A DNA stretch of 64,000 bases from Rathayibacter rhapontici (GTDB lineage Bacteria > Actinomycetota > Actinomycetes > Actinomycetales > Microbacteriaceae). The first letter of the stretch is position 1. Each line of letters starts with the position of its first letter. The stretch covers positions 1 through 64,000 of the forward strand of contig NZ_MUKN01000013.1 in the NCBI RefSeq assembly GCF_001995175.1. The letters are read 5' to 3'. The position numbers and the translations under genes were made by a program. The notes beneath the pieces were generated by a model, which worked only from the letters and a program-made list of their open reading frames with translations, ran no database searches and was not told the DNA's origin. Shown here piece after piece: positions 17,825 to 26,396 of the stretch.

Positions 17825-18675
17825 GAGGTGCTCTCTCCTCCGGGTCGCCAGATCGTGAGGATCGCGACGAGGGCGACGGTCAGCATGACGACGAGGTACA
17901 CCGTGCCCATCGCGCTCGCGAGTCCCGGATCGCCGAACCGGATCATGGTGCGGTAGATCAGCAGCGACATCGTCTCGGTGCTCTGCTGCGGTCCGCCGTT
18001 GGTCTGGATGAGGATGACGTCGAACGCCCGAGCGGCATCGATCCCGCGCAGGATCAGCGCGACCGCGATGACCGGCCGCAGCAGCGGGATGACGATGCGG
18101 AAGAGGATCGCCGGGTAGCGGGCACCGTCCAGGCGCGCGGCCTCGATGACGTCGCCGGGGATGTTCTGGAGGCCCGCGAACAGGACCAGCGTGACGAACG
18201 AGGTGGTCAGCCAGATGTCCGGGATCGCCACTGAGAACAGCGCGATGGACGGGTCGCTCAGCCACGCGATCTGACCGGGCGAGGACAGGATCCCGACGCG
18301 GCTCAGGACCTCGTTGACGATGCCGAAGTTGTCGATCAGGAGGAAGCGCCAGAGCAGTCCGGCCACGATCGGAGCGATCATCAGCGGGTACAGGAAGATC
18401 GTGCGGAAGACCCGCGAGGCGTCGCCCAGCGCCGTGAACAGCAGCGCGACTCCGAGGCCCAGCACGAACTCGAGCGTCACGACCACGATCGTGTAGACGA
18501 GGGTGCGCCACGAGGCGTTGAGGAAGTCGGGCGAGCCGAAAGCGGTGGCGTAGTTGCCGAGGCCGACGAACTCCCGGCTGCCGGCGATCGGGTCGATCTC
18601 GAAGAAGGAGTCGCCGACGAACTGCAGCAGCGGCCAGCCGACGAAGGCGGCGAGGAACAGGGCGGCCGGCACCAT
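17821..18675 (-). CDS. CUT1 sugar ABC transporter permease (MalF type), importer 1; N-terminus uncertain
   Basis: A 284-aa MalF-type permease with six helices and an EAA loop (IEAARLDGARYPAILFRIV). The frame can only be opened at ATG 18675, inside the expected first helix region and with no ribosome site. Upstream, the same strand encodes a typical permease N-terminus (ALTDRRFAALL directly in front), while a better placed GTG at 18769, 15 bases after the SBP stop, is in a different frame. A net loss of two bases (or gain of one) in the G/C runs at about 18700-18760 would join them and add about 30 residues. Confidence 0.75.
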   Translation of the reverse strand: MVPAALFLAAFVGWPLLQFVGDSFFEIDPIAGSREFVGLGNYATAFGSPDFLNASWRTLVYTIVVVTLEFVLGLGVALLFTALGDASRVFRTIFLYPLMIAPIVAGLLWRFLLIDNFGIVNEVLSRVGILSSPGQIAWLSDPSIALFSVAIPDIWLTTSFVTLVLFAGLQNIPGDVIEAARLDGARYPAILFRIVIPLLRPVIAVALILRGIDAARAFDVILIQTNGGPQQSTETMSLLIYRTMIRFGDPGLASAMGTVYLVVMLTVALVAILTIWRPGGESTS

Positions 18676-18783
18676 CAGCAGGGCGGCGAAGCGGCGGTCG
18701 GTGAGGGCGCGGCGCGGGGGCCGGCGCGGCCGGGGAGGTCCCCGACCGGGCGCCGCGCGCGGTGCTCACCTGCGTGGCGGAGG

Positions 18784-20103
18784 TCACTCGGCCACCAGCG
18801 ACTCGACCTGCTGCTTCGCGTCCTCGAGCAGAGCCTGGTTGTCGGCTCCGGGCTCGACGGCCTTCTGCAGCATCGGCACGAGCACGGTGTCGACGATCTG
18901 CTGCCACTCGGCGACCGCGGGGCGGGGGAGCGTGGCGGGCGACTCGAGCGTCTCGAGCAGGGGGCCGTAGTTCTCGTAGCCCTCGACGGTGGAGTACTTC
19001 TCGAGCACCGAGATGCGCGAGGCGAGGCCCAGGCTCGTGTCGGCGCTGAGCTCGTTGTTGTCGAAGGCGTACTGCACGAACTCGAGCGCCTTCTCCTGCT
19101 TCTCGCTCGCCTTCGCGACCGAGAGGTACCAGGCGCCGGGGACGCCGGCGGGGCCGGCCTCGCCGCCGATCATCGGAGCGACGCCCACGTTGCCGGCCAC
19201 GGCCGCGTCGGCGGGGATCTGGCGGTAGGCGTGCGCCCAGAAGCGCATCATCGCGGTCTTGCCCTGGTTGAACAGGTTCTGCGCACCGGCCCAGTCGAGC
19301 TGCGCGGCTCCGGGAGGGGCGTAGGGGAGGAGGCTCGTGTAGAAGTCGAGCGCCTTCCGGCTGTTCTCGTCGCCGAGCGAGACGGCGCCGTCGGTGTCGG
19401 TGACCATGGTGGTCTCGCCGGTCTGCGACAGGGTGGCGAGCCACTCCGTCTCGACCGCGCCCTTGACGTCGGTGCCGTAGAGGTCGGGCGTGCCGTCGCC
19501 GTCGGTGTCCTGCGTGAAGAACTCGGCGGCGTCGGTGTACTGCTCCCAGGTGGTGGGCGGCACGAGGTCGTAGCCGTACTCGGCCTTGAAGGCCTCCTGC
19601 TGGGCCGGGTCCTCGAAGAGGTCGGTGCGGTAGTAGAGGATCTCGGAGTTGGTCCAGGCCGGCATACCGACCTTGCTGCCGTCGACGGTCGCCTCGGCGA
19701 CGAGCGAGGGGAACAGGTCGGCCGTGACCTCGTCGGTGTAGAGGTCGTCGAGCGGAGTGACGGCGCCGGCGAAGGCGGGCAGCCAGATCGCGTCGAGCGC
19801 GGCCACGTCGAACGAGACGCTGCCCGAGGAGAACTCGCTGTTGAGGCGGTTGTAGAGGCCGTCGTAGGGGAGCTCGACGAACTCGATCGAGGTGCCGGTC
19901 TCCTCGGTGTACTGGTCGGCGATGGGCTGCAGCTCGCCGTGGCCGCCGGCCTCGACGAGGACGGTCACGGTGTCGGCGTCGCCGGAGGCACCGGTGCCGC
20001 CGCCGGCACCGCAGCCGGCGAGGACGGTGGTGGCGGTGAGGGCGACGGCGCCGACCACGAGGAGGCGGCGGGCGGGTCGGGGGGAAGGTCTGCGAAGCGA
20101 CAT
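18784..20103 (-). CDS. CUT1 sugar-binding lipoprotein, importer 1
   Basis: A 439-aa extracellular binding protein (SBP family 1). A Sec/lipoprotein signal ends in LAGCGAGG (lipobox Cys ~29); the family blocks VEFVELPYDGLYNRL-like, DGSKVGMPAWTNSEILYYR and LDWAGAQNLFNQGKTAMM follow. A DTDGDGTPD motif resembles a calcium loop. It is first in the operon SBP-permease-permease-LacI-kinase and is transcribed from the palindromic promoter at 20196-20226, giving a leader of about 88 bases. The start ATG at 20101-20103 was chosen over an upstream in-frame start because the lipoprotein signal begins there. Confidence 0.85.
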   Translation of the reverse strand: MSLRRPSPRPARRLLVVGAVALTATTVLAGCGAGGGTGASGDADTVTVLVEAGGHGELQPIADQYTEETGTSIEFVELPYDGLYNRLNSEFSSGSVSFDVAALDAIWLPAFAGAVTPLDDLYTDEVTADLFPSLVAEATVDGSKVGMPAWTNSEILYYRTDLFEDPAQQEAFKAEYGYDLVPPTTWEQYTDAAEFFTQDTDGDGTPDLYGTDVKGAVETEWLATLSQTGETTMVTDTDGAVSLGDENSRKALDFYTSLLPYAPPGAAQLDWAGAQNLFNQGKTAMMRFWAHAYRQIPADAAVAGNVGVAPMIGGEAGPAGVPGAWYLSVAKASEKQEKALEFVQYAFDNNELSADTSLGLASRISVLEKYSTVEGYENYGPLLETLESPATLPRPAVAEWQQIVDTVLVPMLQKAVEPGADNQALLEDAKQQVESLVAE

Positions 20104-20195
20104 CACTTCGGCTCCAATCGAAAGCAGTGGGGGCGGGAGGGGCGGCCGCTGTCGAGGCGACCGCACGACGACAGCATGCATCGAATGCACACGAT

Positions 20196-20226
20196 TGACA
20201 ATACGTTTTGCCAAAACGTATTGTCA
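20196..20226. promoter_or_regulatory. 31-bp palindromic operator with divergent promoters
   Basis: TGACAATACGTTTTG (20196-20210) and CAAAACGTATTGTCA (20212-20226) are exact reverse complements around one C. On the plus strand a -35 TTGACA (20195-20200) and -10 TATTGT (20219-20224) with 18-base spacing predict a start at 20231, the A of the GH32 ATG. By symmetry the minus strand has GTGACA and TATTGT for the SBP operon, starting near 20191. One LacI-type repressor bound here would close both promoters. Confidence 0.75.
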
Positions 20227-20230
20227 CGAT

Positions 20231-21489
20231 ATGACCAGCACCTCCTCCCTCGGCCTCGAGCGCGCCGACGCCCTCCGCCCGCGGATCCACTTCACCGCCG
20301 AGTCCGGCTGGATCAACGATCCGCACGGGCTGACCTTCCACGACGGCCGCTACCACCTCTTCCACCAGTACGTCCCGGGCAGCACGGTCTGGGCCCCGAA
20401 CTGCCACTGGGGCCACGCGGTCGCCACCGACCTCCTGCACTGGGAGCACCGCCCCGTCGCCCTCGCCCCCGGCGACGGTGACGGCGGCATCTGGACGGGC
20501 AGCCTCGTCGTGGCCGAGGACGGCGCTCGGATCCTCTACACCTCGACCGTGGAGGCGGACTACGCGCTCGGCCGGGTCCGCGTCGCCCGGCCGGTCGATG
20601 AGAGCTGGGACGAGTGGGTGAAGGGCGACGTGCTGGTCGAGCCGCCCGCCGACCCCGACGTGGTCGTGTTCCGCGATCCGTTCGTGCTCCGCGAGGGCGA
20701 CGGCTGGCGCATGTTCGTCGGCGCCGGCACCGCGGCGGGCGAGGCTCTGGCGATCACCTACACCTCCAGTGATCTCGACTCGTGGCAGCACGACGGAGTC
20801 GCCGCGCGCCGCTCCTCCGCCGAGCGCGAGCCGGTGTGGACGGGCGCCCTCTGGGAGTGCCCGCAGGTGGTCGAGGTCGACGGCCGGCACGTGCTGATCA
20901 GCTCCGTCTGGGACGACGACGTCCTGCACTACGCGGCCTACGGCATCGGCGACTACGCCGACGGGCGCTTCGAGGCGCGCGACTGGGGGCGCCTGAGCTT
21001 CGGCGACTCCTACTACGCCCCCTCGTTCTTCCGGGACGAGGACGCCGGCCGTGCCTGATGTTCTGGATGCGCGGAGTCGCCGACGCCGAGGCCGGCTGGA
21101 GCAGCGCGCTGAGCCTCCCGCACCTGCTCGCGATCCGCGACGAGCGCCTCGTGCTGCTGCCGCACCCGGCGTGGGCGGGCGGTCGGATCGTCGAGGCCGA
21201 GGGCCCGCTGGACGGCCCCGTGCGCCTCGACTGGACGCCGGAGACCCCGGGCGACCGCCTCGAGATCGCCCCGTCGTCCGCGCTCGTGTGGAGCGGCTCC
21301 GAGCTCGCGCTCGAGCGGGTCGGCTCGGAGCCGTGGACCGCGCCCCATGCGGGCGGCCCGGTCGCGGTGGCCGTGGATGGACCGGTGCTGGAGGCCGTGA
21401 CGGCCGCCGGAGTGCTGGGCGGGCCGATTGCCCCGGCTACCGGCGTCCGCGTGCTCGGCGGCCGGGTCGAGGCGCGCGCGATCGACTGA
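20231..21489 (+). pseudogene. GH32 beta-fructosidase 1 (frameshifted)
   Basis: Cytoplasmic glycoside hydrolase family 32 enzyme releasing terminal beta-linked fructose from fructo-oligosaccharides or sucrose. The three catalytic motifs are present: WINDPHG with nucleophile Asp30, FRDPF with Asp149, and WECPQ with acid/base Glu209. The frame stops at 21056-21058 and resumes one base away: CGTGCC TGATG needs one more C to read RALMFWMRG. Total length would be 420 residues, with a short C-terminal sandwich. The transcript is predicted leaderless from the 20196 palindrome. There is no signal peptide, so substrate must be imported. The motifs are intact, so a sequencing deletion is the simpler explanation. 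Confidence 0.85.
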
Positions 21490-21547
21490 TCGGGAGGGCG
21501 GGCCGGTCCGGAGGGTGCGCGCACCTCCTCGGGGCGCTCGCCCTTTC

Positions 21548-21613
21548 TTGATCAAACGCTTGAACATCTCCGCCGACCGCGCTAGCGTCCTAGTTGTTCA
21601 AGCGTTTGATCAA
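21548..21613 (+). promoter_or_regulatory. Promoter flanked by paired LacI-type operators (GH32-2 operon)
   Basis: Two exact inverted copies of a 19-bp site face each other: TTGATCAAACGCTTGAACA (21548-21566) and TGTTCAAGCGTTTGATCAA (21595-21613). Each contains a near-palindromic core TCAA(A/G)CG(C/T)TTGA with a central CG; the core centres are 46 bp apart. Between them a -35 TTGAAC (21560-21565) and -10 TAGCGT (21583-21588) with 17-base spacing fit a sigma-70-like promoter. The left site covers the -35 and the right site covers the transcript start. Confidence 0.7.
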
Positions 21614-21624
21614 AGGTGATCCCC

Positions 21625-23145
21625 ATGACAGAGACGATCGGCACCGCCGGCGAGGCCGAGTCCTCCTCCGCCCTCGACCGCAGCGGCGCCCCCGCCCACG
21701 ACCTGCTCTTCCAGCCCGCCCGCGGCTGGGTCGGCGACGTGATCCCCGTCGAGCGCGACGGGGAGTTCCACCTCTTCTACCTGCACGAGCTGCGCGACGA
21801 TCCCAAGCCCGGCACCGCGTGGTCGCTGGTGACGACCCGGGACTTCGTGCACTTCGAGGACCGCGGCGTCTCGCTCCCGCACGGCGGAGCGGATGAGGAC
21901 GACTTCAACGCGTACACCGGCTCGGTCGTCCACGACGACGGCGTCGACCACCTCTTCTACACCGGCCACAACCCGTGGCGGCTGGGCCCCGACGGAGTCA
22001 CTCCGCTGCAGGTCGTCATGCACGCGACGAGCGTCGACGGGATGCGCACCTGGGTGAAGCACCCGGAGGACACCTTCGGCGCGACCGAGGGGTTCGAGCC
22101 CGGCGACTGGCGCGACCCGTTCGTCTTCCGCTCGGAGCCCGAGGGGGAGTGGCGGATGCTGCTCGCCGCCCGCCACGTCGACGGTCCTTCGCGCCGCCGC
22201 GGCACGATCGCGCAGCTCGTCTCGAGCGATCTGCGCAGCTGGCGCCCGGTCGCTCCGTTCTGGGACCCCCGCCGGTACATCGCGCACGAGTGCCCGGACG
22301 TCTTCCCGTGGGGTGCCCACTGGTACCTCGTGTCGTCGGAGTTCTCGGAGGACTTCACCACGCGCTACCGGATCGCGGACTCGGTCGACGGGCCCTGGCG
22401 CGTGCCGCTGCACGACTCCGTCGACGGCCGGGCGTTCTACGCGTCGAAGAGCGTCGAGCGCGACGGGCGGCGGTTCTTCGCCGGCTGGATCGCCTCCAAG
22501 GAGGACTCCCGCGACGACGGCGCCTACCAGTGGGCCGGCACGATGTCGGTGCTCGAGGCCCTGCAGCGCGACGACGGCACCCTGGGGTTCACGCTCCCGG
22601 AGGAGGTCCTCGCGGCCTTCGACGAGGAGCTGCCCGTCGTGCTCCACGACGAGAGCGGAGCGGTCGACTCGCGCGACGAGATCCGCCTCGCGGTGCCCGA
22701 CGGCTACGCGGCCCGACTCGGCGCCTTCGACCTGCCGCCGGTCTTCTCGGCCTCGGTCCGCTTCGACATCGCCGAGGGCACGACCGAGTGCGGGATCCTC
22801 CTGCGCAGCAGCGCCGACGGCGACGAGTCGTACGTCCTGCGCCTCGAGCCCACGCGGAACCGCATGGTGCTCGACCGCTGGCCGCGCCGCCTCACCGGTC
22901 CGATGCAGTGGCAGATCTCGGGCGACGTGCCCTTCGCCGTCGAGCTCGAGCGCCCGGCCGACCTCTCTCCCGGCGAGCACCGCCTCGACCTGATCGTCGA
23001 CGGCTCCGCGCTCGTCGCGGTCCTCGATCGTTCCGTCGCACTCAGCGCGCGGATCTACGACCGGCCCACCGGCCGGATCGGACTCTTCGCGGGGGAGGGG
23101 GAGGTCGTGTTCCGCGACCTCCGACTCCGCCGCAGGACGACCTGA
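21625..23145 (+). CDS. GH32-family protein 2 (divergent nucleophile motif)
   Basis: A 506-aa cytoplasmic GH32-like enzyme with five-bladed propeller (residues ~25-310) and C-terminal beta-sandwich (~330-500). WRDPF (Asp164) and HECPD (acid/base Glu222) are present, but the first motif reads GWVGDVIPV (Asp38) instead of WMNDPNG, so the subsite -1 pocket differs from invertases. It could cleave an unusual fructoside such as inulobiose or a DFA-derived disaccharide. The ATG at 21625 is used because AAAGGTG precedes it; an in-frame GTG at 21616 is the alternative. First gene of the operon GH32, SBP, permease, permease, LacI, GH172. Confidence 0.8.
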   Translation: MTETIGTAGEAESSSALDRSGAPAHDLLFQPARGWVGDVIPVERDGEFHLFYLHELRDDPKPGTAWSLVTTRDFVHFEDRGVSLPHGGADEDDFNAYTGSVVHDDGVDHLFYTGHNPWRLGPDGVTPLQVVMHATSVDGMRTWVKHPEDTFGATEGFEPGDWRDPFVFRSEPEGEWRMLLAARHVDGPSRRRGTIAQLVSSDLRSWRPVAPFWDPRRYIAHECPDVFPWGAHWYLVSSEFSEDFTTRYRIADSVDGPWRVPLHDSVDGRAFYASKSVERDGRRFFAGWIASKEDSRDDGAYQWAGTMSVLEALQRDDGTLGFTLPEEVLAAFDEELPVVLHDESGAVDSRDEIRLAVPDGYAARLGAFDLPPVFSASVRFDIAEGTTECGILLRSSADGDESYVLRLEPTRNRMVLDRWPRRLTGPMQWQISGDVPFAVELERPADLSPGEHRLDLIVDGSALVAVLDRSVALSARIYDRPTGRIGLFAGEGEVVFRDLRLRRRTT

Positions 23146-23177
23146 CACCCACCCTCCCCCACAGAAATGGAAACCCG

Positions 23178-24512
23178 ATGAAGCGAATCCATTCCGCCGC
23201 AGCGATCGCCCTCTCGGCGGTCCTGCTGGCAGGCTGCGCCACCGCCGCCGGCGGCAGCGACCCCTCCGACGTCGACCCCTCCGGCGACGTCGTCCCCCGC
23301 GAGATCTCGTGGCTGCTCTCGCGTCCGATCGACGGACCGACCATCTCGATCATGGAGGACCTCGCCGACGAGTACGCGGCCGACCACCCGGGCTTCGCGC
23401 TCAACCTGATCACCACCCCCGACCGTCCCTCCTACGTGCAGAAGTACGAGACGCTCGCCGCGGCGAACAAGCTCCCCGAGCTGTTCGACACGGATGCCAC
23501 CCCGTACGCGAAGAAGCTGGCCGACCAGGGCCGGATGATGGACGCCGAGGCACTGCTCAAGGACCTCGGGCTGTACGACAGCTACCGCCCCAATGCGCTC
23601 GACTACCAGCGCTTCGACGACGGCTCGCTCCGGATGATCCCGTTCGAGTTCCAGCTCGAGTACTTCTGGTACAACAAGGCCCTCTTCGAGGAGGCCGGGG
23701 CGAGCATCCCGACGTCGCTCGACGACTTCCCGGCGCTGTGCACGCAGCTCCGCGAGGCCGGCATCACTCCGATCGCCCTCGACGGGCAGGACCAGTGGCC
23801 GCTCGAGCGGTACATGGCGTTCCAGCCCTTCCGCCTCGCCGGCCCGGACTACGTCCAGGGCGTGAAGACGGGGGAGACCTCGCTGAGCGACGAGGTCGGC
23901 ACGAAGGCCGTCCAGTGGCTCTCGGACCTCGGCGCGGCCGGCTGCTTCGACGAGGGCTTCTCGTCGACGGGGTACTCGGACGCGCAGTCGACCTTCACCT
24001 CCGGCACCGCCGCGATGTACAACATCGGCACCTGGGAGCTGGGCAACCTCGCCACCGACGCCCTCGACGAAGGGGTGCGCGACGACGTCGACTTCTTCAC
24101 CCTGCCGACCGTCGCCGACTCCGCCACGGAGCCGAACGAGTACGTCGTGAGCTCGGGCATCGGCATGGCGGTCAACGCCAAGACGTACGACCCGCTGGTG
24201 CGCGACTTCCTGAAGTTCGCCCTCGAGAAGTACCCCGCGCTGTACGCCGCCACCGGTGCGCTGTCGCCGACGACGGATGTGGAGACCACCCTCCCGGCGA
24301 ACGCCACTCCGCTCTACCAGAAGGCGCTCGACCAGGCCGACGACCTCGGCTCGGCGCTCGCCATGCCGTGGGACACGCAGCTCGATCCCGCCTCGAACAC
24401 GCGTCTGCAGCAGGAGCTCGTGCTCCTGATCCAGGGCAACGCGACCCCGCAGGAGTTCACCGACACCGTCGACTCCACCATCGCCGAGAACGCGCCGAAG
24501 TTCTTCGGCTGA
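23178..24512 (+). CDS. CUT1 sugar-binding lipoprotein, importer 2
   Basis: A 444-aa extracellular sugar-binding protein. The signal peptide ends in the lipobox LAGCATAA (Cys ~21). Mature blocks include MIPFEFQLEYFWYNKALFEEAG and GTAAMYNIGTWELGNLA, typical of SBP family 1 proteins for oligosaccharides. It starts 32 bases after GH32-2 and is followed by a strong stem-loop before the permease genes, which probably keeps the binding protein in excess of the membrane subunits. Confidence 0.85.
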   Translation: MKRIHSAAAIALSAVLLAGCATAAGGSDPSDVDPSGDVVPREISWLLSRPIDGPTISIMEDLADEYAADHPGFALNLITTPDRPSYVQKYETLAAANKLPELFDTDATPYAKKLADQGRMMDAEALLKDLGLYDSYRPNALDYQRFDDGSLRMIPFEFQLEYFWYNKALFEEAGASIPTSLDDFPALCTQLREAGITPIALDGQDQWPLERYMAFQPFRLAGPDYVQGVKTGETSLSDEVGTKAVQWLSDLGAAGCFDEGFSSTGYSDAQSTFTSGTAAMYNIGTWELGNLATDALDEGVRDDVDFFTLPTVADSATEPNEYVVSSGIGMAVNAKTYDPLVRDFLKFALEKYPALYAATGALSPTTDVETTLPANATPLYQKALDQADDLGSALAMPWDTQLDPASNTRLQQELVLLIQGNATPQEFTDTVDSTIAENAPKFFG

Positions 24513-24524
24513 TCCTCCCCATCG

Positions 24525-24550
24525 GGGCGGGGGCCCACCGGCCCCCGCCC
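24525..24550 (+). terminator. Intercistronic stem-loop after the binding-protein gene
   Basis: GGGCGGGGGCC pairs perfectly over 11 bp with GGCCCCCGCCC around a CACC loop, between the SBP 2 stop (24512) and permease start (24564). There is no T run. Such hairpins protect the upstream message or partly end transcription in ABC importer operons. Confidence 0.65.
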
Positions 24551-24563
24551 GAAAGGTGACGAC

Positions 24564-25445
24564 ATGCTCCCCAGTCGCTCGCGGCTCTCCGTCGCGGTGT
24601 TCCTCCTCCCGCCCCTCCTCGTGTACGGCATCGCCGTGCTCCTGCCGATCGTGCAGTCCCTCTTCCTCAGCCTCTTCAGCTGGGACGGGATCAGCTCGCC
24701 CGAGTTCATCGGCCTCGGCAACTACGTCCGCATGCTGACCGGCGACGACGTGTTCTGGACCGCGCTGGGCAACAGCCTCGGCTACCTCGTGATCTGCCTC
24801 GTCCTCCAGCTCGGCGGCGGCCTCCTGGTCGCGAGCCTGCTGACGGCCCTGACCCGCGGGCGCGAGCTCGTGAAGACCCTCTACCTGCTGCCGGCGGTCA
24901 TCTCGACCGTCGCCATCGCCTTCCTGTTCCAGCGGATCTACTCGACCTCGCCCGAGGGGCTGCTCAACCAGCTCCTCGAGTTCGTCGGGCTCGGCTCGCT
25001 GGCGCGGCCCTGGCTCTCGGACGTGAACACCGTCCTCGCGGCGGTCTCGATCCCCGAGGGCTGGCGCTTCACGGGCCTCTACGTCGTGATCCTCTACGCC
25101 GCGCTCATCGCGGTGCCGCAGGAGCTCGAGGAGGCGGCCCGCCTGGACGGCGCGTCCCGGTGGACGGTCTTCTCGAAGATCCGCTTCCCCTACATCCGCC
25201 CCGTGTGGATCACGACCACGATCATGGCCGCGACCTACAGCCTGCGCGGCTTCGACATCCCGTTCCTGCTGACCAACGGCGGGCCCGGGCAGGCCTCGGA
25301 GCTGCTCACCACCTACATGTACAAGAAGGCCTTCGTCGGCACCGACTTCGGCTATGCGAGCGCGATCTCCGTGTTCATCGTCGTGGAGTGCCTCCTCGCC
25401 GTGGGCCTCATCTACCTCCTCCTGAGAAGAAAGGCCGACGCATGA
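24564..25445 (+). CDS. CUT1 sugar ABC transporter permease (MalF type), importer 2
   Basis: A 293-aa permease with six helices (first: VAVFLLPPLLVYGIAVLLP) and the EAA loop EEAARLDGASRWTVFSKIRFP at about residue 195. It has the C-terminal GFDIPFLLTNGGPGQASE block found in MalF-like sugar permeases. A GAAAGGTGACGAC ribosome site precedes the ATG at 24564. The stop overlaps the next start (ATGA). Confidence 0.85.
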   Translation: MLPSRSRLSVAVFLLPPLLVYGIAVLLPIVQSLFLSLFSWDGISSPEFIGLGNYVRMLTGDDVFWTALGNSLGYLVICLVLQLGGGLLVASLLTALTRGRELVKTLYLLPAVISTVAIAFLFQRIYSTSPEGLLNQLLEFVGLGSLARPWLSDVNTVLAAVSIPEGWRFTGLYVVILYAALIAVPQELEEAARLDGASRWTVFSKIRFPYIRPVWITTTIMAATYSLRGFDIPFLLTNGGPGQASELLTTYMYKKAFVGTDFGYASAISVFIVVECLLAVGLIYLLLRRKADA

Positions 25446-26338
25446 CCGGCACGGCCACTGCGGTCCGCTCCGCCCCGCGCACCCGCCCCCTCCCGCGGCC
25501 CCGCCGCCGACGCCCGGACCGCTTCAAGGTCCTCACGGCGGTCCTCGTCACGGTCATCGTGATCGTGCAGGTGTACCCGCTCGCCTGGCTGTTCCTCACC
25601 AGCCTGCGGACGGAGGAGGACTTCGTCACGGGCAACCCGTTCGCCCTCCCGAGCTCGATCACCTTCGACAACTACGTCCGCGCCTTCAGCCTCGGCAACC
25701 TCGGGCTGAACATCCTCAACAGCCTGATCGTCACCCTCGGCGCGAACGTGCTGATCGTGATCCTCGGGATGATGGCCGCCTACGCGCTGCAGGTGCTCGG
25801 GTTCCGCTTCAGCGGTGTCGTCCGGGGGCTGTTCCTGCTCGGCATCATCGTGCCGGTGCAGATCGCGCTCGTCCCGCTCTTCGTCGACTACTCGGCGGTC
25901 GGGGCGCTCGACACCTACCTCTCGATGATCATCCCGCTCGCCGGATTCGCGTTCCCGCTGTCGGTCTACCTCTTCAGCTCGTTCTTCGAGTACATCCCGC
26001 GCGAGATGTACGAGGCGGCGTCGATCGACGGGGCGGGGCCGTACCGGATCTTCCTCGGGATCACGCTGCCCCTGTCGACCAACACGATCGTCAGCGTGGT
26101 GCTGGTGAACAGCATCTTCATCTGGAACGACTTCATCTTCGCGAACACGTTCGTGCTCAGCGACGGACTGAAGACGATCCCGCTGGGGCTGCAGAACTAC
26201 ATCGGGGCGATGGGCAACGTCGACTGGACGGCGACCTTCGCGGCGGTCTGCGTGACGGTCACGCCGCTGCTGCTCGTCTTCCTGATCCTGAACCGAGCCA
26301 TGATCTACGGGCTCGAGGCCGGGGCGAGCAAGGGATAG
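25442..26338 (+). CDS. CUT1 sugar ABC transporter permease (MalG type), importer 2
   Basis: A 298-aa permease with an Arg/Pro-rich cytoplasmic N-terminus (~28 residues), six helices and the EAA loop YEAASIDGAGPYRIFLGITLP near residue 200. ATGA overlap with the MalF-type gene. Partner of 24564-25445; the ATPase must come from elsewhere in the genome. The frame running in from upstream is a shadow of the MalF gene. Confidence 0.85.
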   Translation: MTGTATAVRSAPRTRPLPRPRRRRPDRFKVLTAVLVTVIVIVQVYPLAWLFLTSLRTEEDFVTGNPFALPSSITFDNYVRAFSLGNLGLNILNSLIVTLGANVLIVILGMMAAYALQVLGFRFSGVVRGLFLLGIIVPVQIALVPLFVDYSAVGALDTYLSMIIPLAGFAFPLSVYLFSSFFEYIPREMYEAASIDGAGPYRIFLGITLPLSTNTIVSVVLVNSIFIWNDFIFANTFVLSDGLKTIPLGLQNYIGAMGNVDWTATFAAVCVTVTPLLLVFLILNRAMIYGLEAGASKG

Positions 26339-26396
26339 CGATGACTAGCATGAAGGACGGCGGCGGACAGGCCCGCGCCGGGGCGGGTGGAGCATC

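Noticed and set aside
16985-20929. 1314-codon minus-strand frame across importer 1 and GH32-1
   Set aside because: Only the last 279 codons (MalG-type permease) are real; the upstream part is antisense or out-of-frame to well-supported genes.
20931-21567. Minus-strand frames over the GH32-1 end as a separate gene
   Set aside because: Antisense to the GH32-1 C-terminal part, which continues in frame after one restored base.
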